Shown in pieces: positions 26,183 to 35,192 of a stretch of 52,173 bases of DNA (within the stretch, counting starts at the first letter, position 1; each line of letters opens with the position of its first letter). Source of the stretch: Pseudomonadales bacterium (lineage in GTDB: Bacteria > Pseudomonadota > Gammaproteobacteria > Pseudomonadales > Azotimanducaceae); the NCBI GenBank assembly GCA_019090615.1, contig JAHRVQ010000031.1, positions 1-52,173 on the forward strand. Reading direction: 5' to 3'. Under the pieces are notes generated by a model. That model searched no databases. It was not told where the DNA came from and worked only from the letters and a program-made list of their open reading frames with translations. The position numbers and the translations under genes are program-made.

Positions 26183-26602
26183 GATTTATCTCCTTTTTAG
26201 CCTGGGTGTTTGACTATTGGTTATAGAAAATACCATCCGTTGCAGTTGAAAGCGAGACATTCGCCATTGGTGGGATATGCCTGAGTATGCTGGTAGGCGA
26301 GGTTGGCGGGTACCCAGAATGACCCACCGGATATGAAATATAGACAGCTCGTCGATACCGTTTTATGATCCGCCCGTTGGTCTATTCAATGTACAGTATC
26401 AGGATCGAAAATCGTTCTCGAAAATCGTTATCGAAAATTATTATTGTATCGCTGAATGTTGACATGACCGCATTGGATCAGAATTAGAAAACCGCTGTTG
26501 GTGAACATGCCTGACAAAATACGCGGAACTTAATATAAATATAATAGGCAGGGTTGGGGGTGATTAGTCATCCGCTGACAGAAGCGCTTAGGAGGTAATA
26601 CA
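26183..26602. other. divergent promoter region with 13-bp tandem repeat
   Basis: Gap between the divergent VOC and alcohol dehydrogenase genes. It holds three 13-bp units (26405-26417, 26418-26430, 26431-26443: TCGAAAATCGTTC and variants). No gene is supported. TATAAATATAATAGG (26533-26547) is a plausible -10 region for the dehydrogenase. Confidence 0.6.
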
Positions 26603-27694
26603 GTGATAAAAATGAAGGCAGTGGTAACCCGAGGTTTAAATGAATACGCGGTGGAAGAAGTCACGCTGGATCCCCCTAAAGCGGGTGAGGTGCTAGTCAA
26701 AATCCTGGCTACAGGCGTTTGCCATTCAGACTTGTCTGTCATCAATGGCACTATACCCGTTGCGTTTCCTATGGTTTTGGGCCATGAAGGGGCAGGCGTT
26801 GTGGAAGAGCTGGGTGAGGGTGTAACCAAGTTTGCGGTAGGTGATCATGTGGTGCTGTCTTTTGTGCCAAATTGTGGCGATTGTTATCACTGTATACGCA
26901 GCGAGCCTTATCTTTGTCTGGCCAGCAAGCCAGATGGAAAAATGATGGATGGCACCGCTCGAGTACACGTAGGTGATGAAGATATTAATGTTATGCAATG
27001 CCTGGGTAATATGGCTGAGTATGCTGTAGTGCCGGATATATGCCTGGCCAAGATTGATAAAGAGCATGATATGAAGGCCGCTGCGCTAGTGGGTTGTGGC
27101 GTTACAACGGGTGTTGGTGCTGCGTTAAAAACGGCTGAAGTAAAGCCTGGCAGTACTGTTGCAGTATTTGGTGCTGGCGGTGTTGGCCTGTCGATCATTC
27201 AGGGCGCGCGTATAGCCGGTGCAGCGAAAATTATCGCAGTGGATTTGTCCGATGAAAAGCTGGCTAAAGCCATTGAGTTAGGCGCAACTGATGGCGTTAA
27301 TGCCGGTGGTGATCCAGTTAATGAAATTATGCAAATGACAGGCGGCATCGGCGTTGACTATGGCTTTGAAGCTATTGGTATCCCAGCGGTGGTTGATCAG
27401 GCACAACGAGCGACCCGACGTGGCGGCACTACAACCGTTGTTGGTGTGGGCAAATTAAGTGAAAAGCTTGAGCTAAATGCGTTGATGTTCCCATTAACAG
27501 GCAAAACCTTTAAAGGTTCCATGTATGGCAGTGCGGAATTTCGCGTGGATTTTCCAAAATACCTGGAGCTTTATAAGCAGGGCAAACTTGACCTGGATGG
27601 CATGGTAACGCAGGTTTATTCAATCGATGAAGCGGTGCAGGCTTTTGAAGATTTAGAAGCCGGTAAAAATGCCCGTGGGGTTATTGTTTACTAA
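26603..27694 (+). CDS. zinc-dependent alcohol dehydrogenase (class III-like MDR)
   Basis: A 363-residue medium-chain dehydrogenase. The catalytic zinc ligands are Cys and His in TGVCHSDLSVING and GHEGAGVVE. The structural zinc site has FVPNCGDCYHCIRSEPYLC. The NAD-binding motif is VFGAGGVGLSIIQGARIAGA. Similarity is to class III/S-(hydroxymethyl)glutathione-type and related primary-alcohol dehydrogenases. The start is GTG at 26603, with a perfect AGGAGGT 6 bases upstream (an ATG lies at 26612). No glutathione- or formaldehyde-related neighbour is present, so the substrate is not assigned. Confidence 0.92.
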   Translation: MIKMKAVVTRGLNEYAVEEVTLDPPKAGEVLVKILATGVCHSDLSVINGTIPVAFPMVLGHEGAGVVEELGEGVTKFAVGDHVVLSFVPNCGDCYHCIRSEPYLCLASKPDGKMMDGTARVHVGDEDINVMQCLGNMAEYAVVPDICLAKIDKEHDMKAAALVGCGVTTGVGAALKTAEVKPGSTVAVFGAGGVGLSIIQGARIAGAAKIIAVDLSDEKLAKAIELGATDGVNAGGDPVNEIMQMTGGIGVDYGFEAIGIPAVVDQAQRATRRGGTTTVVGVGKLSEKLELNALMFPLTGKTFKGSMYGSAEFRVDFPKYLELYKQGKLDLDGMVTQVYSIDEAVQAFEDLEAGKNARGVIVY

Positions 27695-27713
27695 GCGGTT
27701 TAAGACGCAGTAG

Positions 27714-27911
27714 CTAGGCTCGGGTGCAGTAGGTGGCACTCAAGTCTAGCAGCTGTGGAGTAAGTGGTGGAATAAGTGGATTTAATTCGACATAGACTGT
27801 TGCTGCTCGTATCACTGCCTCATCTAATATTCCCTGAGATTTGAATTGTCCGCGTCCTTTGCAACTATCTCCATTGGCCAGGCACGCAATTGGTTCATTA
27901 ATGTATTTCAT
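27714..27911 (-). pseudogene. REP-associated tyrosine transposase fragment
   Basis: The reading frame aligns with the middle of RAYT proteins: MKYINEPIACLANGDSCKGR, then QFKSQGILDEAVIRAATVYV followed by ELNPL. The normal block is xxLNExIARxANxEDxCxGRFWEGRFKSQALLDEAALLxCMxYVDLNPIRAG. About four residues (FWEG) are missing, and the sequence after LNP is unrelated. It is a relic of a second RAYT lineage, distinct from the one at the left edge. The frame's start abuts a perfect 13-bp tandem duplication (27900-27925). Confidence 0.6.
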
Positions 27912-27925
27912 AAATGTATTTCATA
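27900..27925. repeat. perfect 13-bp tandem duplication
   Basis: AATGTATTTCATA occurs twice head to tail with no mismatch. It lies at the start of the RAYT relic. Confidence 0.95.
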
Positions 27926-28503
27926 AGCCAGGAAACTGAACCTGGTCTATCCCACAACAGATCAACCCTGTCAGGTATTGATAATAAAGTAGCTGTTCTC
28001 AAGAGATGTGATGCCTGGGTTTCCCCCAGGGATTTAGCTGCAGCCATTTATCCATTACTTCGTCAGTAGACCAACGTTTATTTCAGTTCAGCACTATATT
28101 GCCCTTGCGATTGCCCTTGCCCTTGCGATTGCGGATTGTACTTGTGTGCAATTGTGGGTCATAGAGTAGGAAATGTACGGTGTCCCAAATTACTCCTTTC
28201 AACCATTTCCCAGGATGCCCTCTGCCATTTTCTCTCTACCATTTATTTGGGATTATTTTTAATCATTCTGTGGCCATTAGATGGGGTGCCAGGTCGGCAT
28301 AAAATATCTGAACCCCAGAGCGAATATTGGTACCTGGAGCGCTATAAACGCACCAAATGTGGTTGTTAGCCCGCTGTTTTTAGTAATAGATATGCGTCTA
28401 ACTTGTGCGGAATGCTGTTGTGCGCACCATTGTTGATCTTTTAGTTGGTGCATATTTGATGAGTGAATTAACCAAGTTTTTGAAATATAACAATTTTATT
28501 AGT
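27912..28503. other. long intergenic region upstream of the urea locus
   Basis: About 590 bp without a convincing gene. It contains GCCCTTGCGATT-type duplications (28101-28130), a GGGTGCCAGGTCG motif at 28284-28296 also found at 19573-19585, and GCACCA/TGGTGC half-sites at 28349-28451. A 77-codon frame at 28136-28369 is probably chance. Confidence 0.5.
28349..28451. promoter_or_regulatory. candidate NtrC-type enhancer half-sites
   Basis: CGCACCAAATGTGGTTG (28349-28365) and the pair GCACCA (28424-28429) with TGGTGC (28446-28451) resemble NtrC half-sites (TGCACCA-N3-TGGTGCA), though the spacings are not canonical. They lie 55-155 bases upstream of the sigma-54-type promoter, a normal enhancer distance. 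Confidence 0.45.
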
Positions 28504-28519
28504 TGGCACAATCGGTGCT
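28504..28519 (+). promoter_or_regulatory. candidate sigma-54 promoter of the urea locus
   Basis: TTGGCACAATCGGTGCTA (28503-28520) has TGGCAC and TGCT elements with GG-N10-GC spacing. The expected start site is near 28530, about 175 bases before the porin gene. RpoN with NtrC commonly activates urea and other nitrogen-scavenging genes. Confidence 0.7.
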
Positions 28520-28703
28520 AATGACTAAGCGTACTCCAAGTGCACCATTTTAGGGGTGGGGTGATAGTCAGGGCGATGGTCATATCGTTTTAGAGCGAAA
28601 ATAATCTAACCGAAAAAGATAACGATTTTAATTTTTTCGCAAAATTTTGCCTGCTGCCCAACCAGAAAAAATTGTTTGATATACACAACCAAGAGGGAGA
28701 AGG

Positions 28704-29939
28704 ATGTTTAATCGTCAAAATGGGATTAGCAAAAGCGTAGAAGGCGAATCACTAGATGCCTGTGCGTCAGAAAGAAATAGTACAACTGCGAGTCAACTAA
28801 CAGCGGGTTTATCGAAGCTAGCTGGTGTTGGCCTGGTTTGTCTGGCCTCATCAATTATGCCAGCGTCAGCTGGATATAAGATGGAACTGGATGAAACCCG
28901 TTGGTTAAGTGTTGGTGCTGGTATTAGAACGGCTTTCACCTCAACTGAAGATGCTGCGCCAGATGGTGATGATCGTGCAAACGATTTCGACGTGCAGAGC
29001 ATACGCCTGTATTTTAATGGTCAGGTACACGACAAGATTAAGTTTACGCTGAATACCGAAGAAATTTTTTCGGATGGCCCAGTAGATATACTGGACGCGT
29101 TTGTACAGTTTGAACTGAACCCATATTTTAATATCTGGTTGGGCCGTATGTTAACCCCAGCGGATCGTATTGAAATGAATGGTCCCTATTATGGCTTAAG
29201 CTGGAATCAATATACGCAGCCCCTCTATCCCTCCGATCAGGGTGGTGATGCGGGTAGTTACGGGCGAGACGACGGTATTACCGTCTGGGGTGCTGCAGGT
29301 AAATTCCAGTATGCGTTTGGTATTTTTGACGGTCTGCAAGGATTAGGCAATCAGGAAGATGATCTACTCTTTGCCGGTCGATTTGCCTATAACTTTTTGA
29401 ATATGGAATCCAATCCTGGCTATTACACTAGTAGTACCTATTACGGTAGCCTCGGTAATATCCTGACATTAGGCGTTTCTTTTCAAACCCAGGATAGTGG
29501 CACGGGCAGTGAGCTAACATCTGGCGATTTTGACGGTTACACAGTGGATCTATTGTCAGAAACAGTTTTTAGCGGCGGCGGTGTATTGAATATCGAAGCA
29601 GAATACAAAGATTTTGATGCGGATTACACTCTGGGAACTCCTACTGGGGACGCTGGCGGCGAGTTTCTTTTATTCGATGGCGAATCCTACTTTGTAACAG
29701 TTGCTTTTATGTTTGCCGGTGACGGTTTTGGCAGGTTTCAGCCGTACGTCCGTTATGTGGAAAATGAACCCAACGACGGCGACAGTACTGATCTGGTAGA
29801 AGCAGGTTTGAACTATGTGATTTCAGGGCACAACGCACGTATTAATTTTAATGTTAGTAGTGGTGATGCAAATATTACGGGTTATAAATTAGGTGATGAC
29901 GTAGATAGTTTTTCCTTTGGCGTACAGCTTCAATTCTAA
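28704..29939 (+). CDS. outer-membrane porin linked to urea uptake (OprO/P-like)
   Basis: A 411-residue beta-barrel porin. A signal peptide with an unusually long n-region ends near SASA/GY, about residue 56. Alternating amphipathic strands follow (RLYFNGQVHDKIKFTLNTEE, LGRMLTPADRIEMNGPYYGL), and the chain ends in the BAM signal SFGVQLQF with terminal Phe. It resembles phosphate/anion-selective OprO/P-type porins. Its place directly before urtA suggests outer-membrane passage of urea or short amides. GAGGGAGAAGG lies just before the ATG. Confidence 0.85.
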   Translation: MFNRQNGISKSVEGESLDACASERNSTTASQLTAGLSKLAGVGLVCLASSIMPASAGYKMELDETRWLSVGAGIRTAFTSTEDAAPDGDDRANDFDVQSIRLYFNGQVHDKIKFTLNTEEIFSDGPVDILDAFVQFELNPYFNIWLGRMLTPADRIEMNGPYYGLSWNQYTQPLYPSDQGGDAGSYGRDDGITVWGAAGKFQYAFGIFDGLQGLGNQEDDLLFAGRFAYNFLNMESNPGYYTSSTYYGSLGNILTLGVSFQTQDSGTGSELTSGDFDGYTVDLLSETVFSGGGVLNIEAEYKDFDADYTLGTPTGDAGGEFLLFDGESYFVTVAFMFAGDGFGRFQPYVRYVENEPNDGDSTDLVEAGLNYVISGHNARINFNVSSGDANITGYKLGDDVDSFSFGVQLQF

Positions 29940-30023
29940 GTGCAATTTAAGCGGCACTTTTATAACCACAGAGATAACTTAGTTATTCGAACAATAAAAT
30001 CAAAAATTACAGGGATTAATAAC

Positions 30024-31346
30024 ATGAAATTGAAAGCTGCCGTGCTACGCACGGTTTCAAGCCGCCCGATTAGAGCGGTATTAAAAACAGGGCTGGTGAC
30101 GGCTAGTTGCTTGCTGAGTTCAATGGCCATGGCCGCTGATACTATCAAAGTGGGTGTATTACATTCGTTGTCAGGTACTATGGCAATCAGTGAAACTACG
30201 CTGAAGGACACCGTCCTGATGATGATAGAGCAACAAAATAAAAAGGGCGGGTTACTGGGTAAAAAGCTAGAAGCCGTAGTAGTGGACCCAGCGTCTAACT
30301 GGCCTTTATTTGCTGAAAAAACTCGCGAACTGCTTTCGCAAAAGGAAGTTGACGTGATCTTTGGCTGCTGGACTTCGGTTTCTCGAAAGTCTGTACTGCC
30401 AGTGATCGAAGAGTTGAATGGGTTGCTATTCTATCCTGTGCAATACGAAGGTGAAGAGTCTTCGAAGAATGTTTTTTATACCGGTGCAGCACCTAACCAG
30501 CAGGCTATTCCAGCTGTGGATTACCTGATGCAGGAATCAGAAATTGAACGTTGGGTATTGGCAGGTACGGATTATGTTTATCCAAGAACTACCAACAAAA
30601 TCCTTGAGGCCTATCTATTACATAAAGGTGTAGCGAAGCAAGATATCATGATCAATTACACGCCCTTTGGTCATTCCGACTGGCAAAGTATTGTTTCTGA
30701 TATAAAGAAATTCGGTGCCCAGGGTAAAAAAACAGCGGTAGTGTCTACTATTAATGGCGATGCAAATGTGCCGTTTTATAAAGAGTTAGGTAACCAGGGT
30801 GTGTCTTCTGAGGATATTCCTGTTATAGCATTTTCAGTTGGTGAAGAAGAGCTATCTGGGCTTGATACCAAGCCTTTAGTGGGTCACCTGGCAGCCTGGA
30901 ACTATTTCCAAAGTGTAGATAATGATGAAAATGAAGCGTTCATCAAACAATGGAAAAAGTTCATCAAGGATAGGAAGCGTGTTACTAACGACCCTATGGA
31001 AGCTACCTATATTGGTTTTAATATGTGGGTCAAAGCCGTTGAAAAAGCCGGCACCACTGATGTTGACACTGTTGAGCAGGCTATGATCGGTATTACTACG
31101 CCTAACCTGACAGGTGGTACAGCGGTGATGAATCGTAACCATCATTTGTCGAAACCTGTTTTGATTGGTGAAATTCAGGCTGACGGTCAATTTGAAGTGG
31201 TTTCGGAAACCGATGGTGTTGTGCCCGGTGATGCCTGGTCAGACTATTTGCCTGGGTCAAAAGATATCGTAGCGGATTGGGTTGAACCTATCCGATGTGG
31301 TAATTTTAATGCAGAAACGGCAAAATGCTCCGGTCAAAATTTTTAA
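30024..31346 (+). CDS. urtA: urea ABC transporter substrate-binding protein UrtA
   Basis: A 440-residue periplasmic binding protein of the Peripla_BP_5 fold. The signal peptide ends SSMAMAADTIKVGVLHSLSGTM. FGCWTSVSRKSVLPV and FYPVQYEGEESSKNVFYTGAAPNQQ are diagnostic of UrtA. It captures urea for the UrtBC permease. A GTG at 29940 would add 28 residues before the signal and is rejected in favour of ATG at 30024. A strong terminator-like hairpin follows the stop codon, so it should be the most abundant product of the transporter operon. Confidence 0.96.
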   Translation: MKLKAAVLRTVSSRPIRAVLKTGLVTASCLLSSMAMAADTIKVGVLHSLSGTMAISETTLKDTVLMMIEQQNKKGGLLGKKLEAVVVDPASNWPLFAEKTRELLSQKEVDVIFGCWTSVSRKSVLPVIEELNGLLFYPVQYEGEESSKNVFYTGAAPNQQAIPAVDYLMQESEIERWVLAGTDYVYPRTTNKILEAYLLHKGVAKQDIMINYTPFGHSDWQSIVSDIKKFGAQGKKTAVVSTINGDANVPFYKELGNQGVSSEDIPVIAFSVGEEELSGLDTKPLVGHLAAWNYFQSVDNDENEAFIKQWKKFIKDRKRVTNDPMEATYIGFNMWVKAVEKAGTTDVDTVEQAMIGITTPNLTGGTAVMNRNHHLSKPVLIGEIQADGQFEVVSETDGVVPGDAWSDYLPGSKDIVADWVEPIRCGNFNAETAKCSGQNF

Positions 31347-31372
31347 TTGAATAATTGATCAGTAATATAGTC

Positions 31373-31414
31373 AAAGAGAGGTCTCATGTTGGTTGATAGT
31401 GAGCCTCTCTTTTT
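31373..31414 (+). terminator. intrinsic terminator/attenuator between urtA and urtB
   Basis: AAAGAGAGG pairs with CCTCTCTTT, and CTCA pairs with TGAG after a one-base bulge. A run of T (about 31409-31414) follows. It is placed so that most transcripts would end after urtA while some read into the permease genes. Confidence 0.82.
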
Positions 31415-31510
31415 GTTTGTTCAGTTATTTGTTCAGTTATTAAATTGTCGATTTATAAGTTAGTTGATCAACATAATTTGAAAACCCAATTCATCACCAC
31501 AGAGTATCCA

Positions 31511-33181
31511 GTGAAATATTTTCTCCATTTAACCCTGTTCTTTATTTTGAGCCTTGCGATTCAGACTGTTCAAGCTGAAGACAGCATAAATGCTGATGAT
31601 CAGGATCAGATGACACAAATTATCCATCTGGCAGATCAGTTAAGCCGCGTCAGGCTAAAAAAAATACAACCCATTTTAAGTCAGTTAGAAATAACCGGTG
31701 CGGACATAGTACAGCCAATGTTCGAGGCCATGCGGGCGGGTAATTTGTATTACCTTAAAGCAGACAAAAATAGCCAGCGGCGGCCCGTTATAGTTGAGTC
31801 GCTGGGCGACTCAAACTACCAGCTAAAAGATGCTATTACCTTAGATAAAAAAGGCCAGGCGACCAAAAAACAACTTAAAAAAATTAGATCGAATAATAAA
31901 ATTCGCGGCTTTCTCAGGGATGCTATAGCGCGACTTACCCTGTCTAGCGAAAACCCTGAGGTGCGCGAAGCCGCAGTGAAAAATATGCTGGCATCGATAG
32001 ATGAAAAAACCATAGACTTACTATTAAAAGCCCGCCTGCAAGAGCAGGATGATGATATTCTGGAATTAATGGATGTAGCAATTGCTCTCCATACGCTACG
32101 CACAAGTGAAGATGCTGGTCAGCGACTGGCGGCTTTAGAGCCACTGGAACAAAGTTTGTTGCCTGTTGTACGTAATAGTTTAAATCAGTTAGTGGCAGTG
32201 GATGCAGCCGGCAAATATATAGAAGCTGATGATACCCTCCGGGTACGGGCCAGTGAGATGCTCAAAGATATTCAGCAGCAGCTTGATTTTTATGGCTTTA
32301 TTGAAACCTTATTTTTTGGCCTAAGTCTTGGTTCGGTGTTGTTACTAGTTGCCACTGGTTTGTCGATTACTTTTGGTGTAATGGGGGTGATTAATATGGC
32401 CCATGGTGAGTTGATTATGTTGGGCGCATACACAACTTATGTAGTTCAGTTGATGATGCCAAATTATATTGAATATTCAATATTGGTCGCCATTCCAGCC
32501 GCTTTTGTGGTTTCCGGGTTGGTGGGCATTGCTATCGAGCGTGGCGTAATTCGTTTTCTACAGGGGCGCCCGTTGGAGACCTTACTGGCAACATTTGGTA
32601 TCAGCCTGGTATTGCAACAGGCGGTTCGATCAATGTTTTCACCACTTAATCGTCAGGTTGCGTCACCCGAATGGATGAGTGGTTCGCTGGAAATCAATGC
32701 AGTTCTTAGCATTACCTATAACCGCTTGTATATATTGATTTTTGCGTTGCTGGTGTTTTTTGCATTACAGCTTATTATGAAAAAAACACCGCTTGGACTC
32801 TATGTGCGAGCGGTGTCACAAAATAGAGATATGGCAAAAGCCATAGGTATTCGTAGTGGTTGGGTGGACGCGATGACTTTTGGCCTGGGCTCCGGTATTG
32901 CAGGTGTTGCAGGTGTGGCATTAAGTCAACTCACCAATGTAGGTCCAAATTTAGGTCAGGCCTATATCATTGATTCTTTTATGGTGGTGGTATTTGGCGG
33001 GGTGGGAAACCTTTGGGGTACCCTGGTGGGTGGCATGTCGCTGGGGTTGGTGAATAAATTTCTTGAGCCAGCCCTGGGTGCGGTATTAGCGAATATTCTG
33101 GTGCTGGTATTTATTATTTTGTTTATTCAAAAACGGCCCCGTGGATTATTTCCACAAAAAGGCCGGGTAGCAGACTCATGA
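31511..33181 (+). CDS. urtB: urea ABC transporter permease UrtB
   Basis: A 556-residue permease. The signal peptide (KYFLHLTLFFILSLAIQTVQA) gives the GTG start at 31511; an upstream TTG at 31445 is less likely. Residues about 25-270 form a helical, HEAT-like periplasmic domain usual in UrtB. The C-terminal half is a LivH-type permease with about eight helices (LSITFGVMGVINMAHGELIM, FGISLVLQQAVRS, GGVGNLWGTLVGG). Together with UrtC it forms the inner-membrane channel. The next start overlaps its stop (ATGA), so urtBCDE is translationally coupled. Confidence 0.95.
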   Translation: MKYFLHLTLFFILSLAIQTVQAEDSINADDQDQMTQIIHLADQLSRVRLKKIQPILSQLEITGADIVQPMFEAMRAGNLYYLKADKNSQRRPVIVESLGDSNYQLKDAITLDKKGQATKKQLKKIRSNNKIRGFLRDAIARLTLSSENPEVREAAVKNMLASIDEKTIDLLLKARLQEQDDDILELMDVAIALHTLRTSEDAGQRLAALEPLEQSLLPVVRNSLNQLVAVDAAGKYIEADDTLRVRASEMLKDIQQQLDFYGFIETLFFGLSLGSVLLLVATGLSITFGVMGVINMAHGELIMLGAYTTYVVQLMMPNYIEYSILVAIPAAFVVSGLVGIAIERGVIRFLQGRPLETLLATFGISLVLQQAVRSMFSPLNRQVASPEWMSGSLEINAVLSITYNRLYILIFALLVFFALQLIMKKTPLGLYVRAVSQNRDMAKAIGIRSGWVDAMTFGLGSGIAGVAGVALSQLTNVGPNLGQAYIIDSFMVVVFGGVGNLWGTLVGGMSLGLVNKFLEPALGAVLANILVLVFIILFIQKRPRGLFPQKGRVADS

Positions 33182-34296
33182 GTAGTACAAGCATTCCCGC
33201 TGGTCAGATCTCAACCCTGCATGCAATAAGAAACAAAGCGCCGTTGTTCCTGGCGATATTATTTGGCGCCACATTGTATGCGTCGGTATGTAATCTATAC
33301 GTACCACAGGGTTCCGTTTTTTATGTCAGCACCTATACCATTACCTTACTCGGTAAGTATCTTTGTTATGCCCTGTTGGCGCTGTCAGTGGATGTTATCT
33401 GGGGTTATTGCGGTATTTTAAGCCTGGGTCATGGTGCATTTTTTGCGTTAGGCGGATACGGAATGGGTATGTACCTGATGCGCCAGATAGGCGATAGAGG
33501 GGTCTATGGCAACCCTGAATTACCCGATTTCATGGTGTTCCTTAACTGGCCAGAATTACCCTGGTATTGGGCTGCCTTTGATCAATTCTGGTTCTCTGCG
33601 CTGATGATTCTGTTCGTTCCCGGCAGCCTGGCTTTTGTTTTCGGCTGGTTAGCATTTCGTTCTCGGGTCACGGGTGTTTATCTGGCTATTATGACTCAGG
33701 CGCTAACCTATGCTTTGATGTTAGCTTTCTTTCGCAACGAAATGGGCTTTGGCGGCAATAATGGCTTAACCGATTTTAAGGATATACTTGGCTATAATTT
33801 GCAGGCTGACAATACCAGGGTGGTGTTGTTTCTTCTCACAGCCCTGGCTTTGGCGCTTGCTTATGTAGCCAGTGAACTAATTATGAACTCGAAATTTGGC
33901 CGGGTAATTATTGGTATCCGTGATGCGGAAGACCGGCTGCGTTTTCTTGGTTATCGAACTGACCTCTATAAAGTGGCGTTGTTTGTCTACTCTGCTTTGT
34001 TGGCGGGTATTGCAGGTGCCCTGTACGTACCACAGGTTGGTATTATTAATCCGGGTGAATTTTCTCCCCTTAATTCAATTGAAATAGTTATTTGGGTAGC
34101 TATTGGTGGCCGAGGTACCTTGTACGGTGCGGTTATTGGTGCCTTGATCGTGAACTATGCCAAAACTAAATTTACCGCCATTTTACCTGAGGTTTGGTTG
34201 TTTGCACTGGGGGCACTTTTTGTCGCTGTGACGATATTTCTACCCAACGGTCTGGTGGGTTTGTTTAAACGTCGATCGCAAGGGAAGCTGTCATGA
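33178..34296 (+). CDS. urtC: urea ABC transporter permease UrtC
   Basis: A 372-residue LivM-type permease with about ten membrane helices. Typical blocks are LSVDVIWGYCGILSLGHGAFFALGGY, FRSRVTGVYLAIMTQALTYA, FGGNNGLTDF and VAIGGRGTLYGAVIGA. It pairs with UrtB. It overlaps urtB and urtD by 4 bases each. The length is normal for the family. Confidence 0.95.
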   Translation: MSSTSIPAGQISTLHAIRNKAPLFLAILFGATLYASVCNLYVPQGSVFYVSTYTITLLGKYLCYALLALSVDVIWGYCGILSLGHGAFFALGGYGMGMYLMRQIGDRGVYGNPELPDFMVFLNWPELPWYWAAFDQFWFSALMILFVPGSLAFVFGWLAFRSRVTGVYLAIMTQALTYALMLAFFRNEMGFGGNNGLTDFKDILGYNLQADNTRVVLFLLTALALALAYVASELIMNSKFGRVIIGIRDAEDRLRFLGYRTDLYKVALFVYSALLAGIAGALYVPQVGIINPGEFSPLNSIEIVIWVAIGGRGTLYGAVIGALIVNYAKTKFTAILPEVWLFALGALFVAVTIFLPNGLVGLFKRRSQGKLS

Positions 34297-35192
34297 CAAT
34301 GTCGAAGCGCGGTGTTGCAACCGATAGCCAAAATGCGCCTGAGGCAAATAAAGCAGCCGGTATGAAACACAATCTCCGTGAGGCATTTCGTCGAGATCGC
34401 GTTTGGCCCTGGCTAATTGACGAGCCGCAACCCGAAATCAACGTCGCCCATCAATATATTCTATACGTTGAAAGCCTAACGTTGAGTTTCGACGGTTTTA
34501 AGGCACTTAATGACCTTAATTTGTATATTAGAGATGGTGAATTACGTTGTTTAATTGGTGCTAATGGCGCTGGTAAAACCACCTTGATGGACGTGATAAC
34601 CGGTAAAACCAGGCCTGATGTGGGCACCGTCTATTTTGGCCAGACTATCGATTTACTCGGCAGATCTGAGGCAGATATTGCACAATTGGGTATCGGTCGT
34701 AAGTTTCAGAAACCCAGTGTATTCGAAGCCCAATCCGTGTTTGCAAATCTTGAGCTGGCAATGCAGGCTAATAAACGCCTTCTGCCAACTTTATTGGCGC
34801 GATTGAGTGGTGAGCAAATAGACCGTATTGATGAAATTCTAGGTATTATCGGTTTAAGGGAGCAGGGTCGAATGTTGGCTGGGGCGTTGTCTCACGGTCA
34901 AAAGCAATGGTTAGAAATTGGTATGTTGCTAGTGGCTAATCCGCGGCTGCTATTGATTGATGAGCCTGTGGCCGGTATGACAGCACAGGAAGCTGAGCAT
35001 ACTGCCGAGTTACTAAAGACGCTTGCTGGAGATCATACCGTGGTGGTGGTAGAGCATGATATGGAATTTGTCCGCAGCATCGCGCAAACTGTCACGGTAT
35101 TGCATCAGGGCTCAGTGCTGGCAGAAGGCAGCATGGCAGAGGTGCAAAATAATCAGGATGTGATTGAAGTATATCTCGGAGAAGAGCAATGA
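34293..35192 (+). CDS. urtD: urea ABC transporter ATP-binding protein UrtD
   Basis: A 299-residue LivG-type ATPase with an N-terminal extension of about 55 residues before the ATPase core, which starts at YVESLTLSFDGFKAL. Walker A is GANGAGKTT, the signature is LSHGQKQWLE, Walker B is LLLIDEPVAGM and the H-loop is VVVVEHDMEFVRS. It powers urea import with UrtE. It overlaps its neighbours by 4 bases on each side. Confidence 0.95.
   Translation: MTMSKRGVATDSQNAPEANKAAGMKHNLREAFRRDRVWPWLIDEPQPEINVAHQYILYVESLTLSFDGFKALNDLNLYIRDGELRCLIGANGAGKTTLMDVITGKTRPDVGTVYFGQTIDLLGRSEADIAQLGIGRKFQKPSVFEAQSVFANLELAMQANKRLLPTLLARLSGEQIDRIDEILGIIGLREQGRMLAGALSHGQKQWLEIGMLLVANPRLLLIDEPVAGMTAQEAEHTAELLKTLAGDHTVVVVEHDMEFVRSIAQTVTVLHQGSVLAEGSMAEVQNNQDVIEVYLGEEQ

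Noticed and set aside
28136-28369. 77-codon frame upstream of the urea locus
   Set aside because: Cys/Leu-rich with no ribosome site, and it covers regulatory and repeat sequence.
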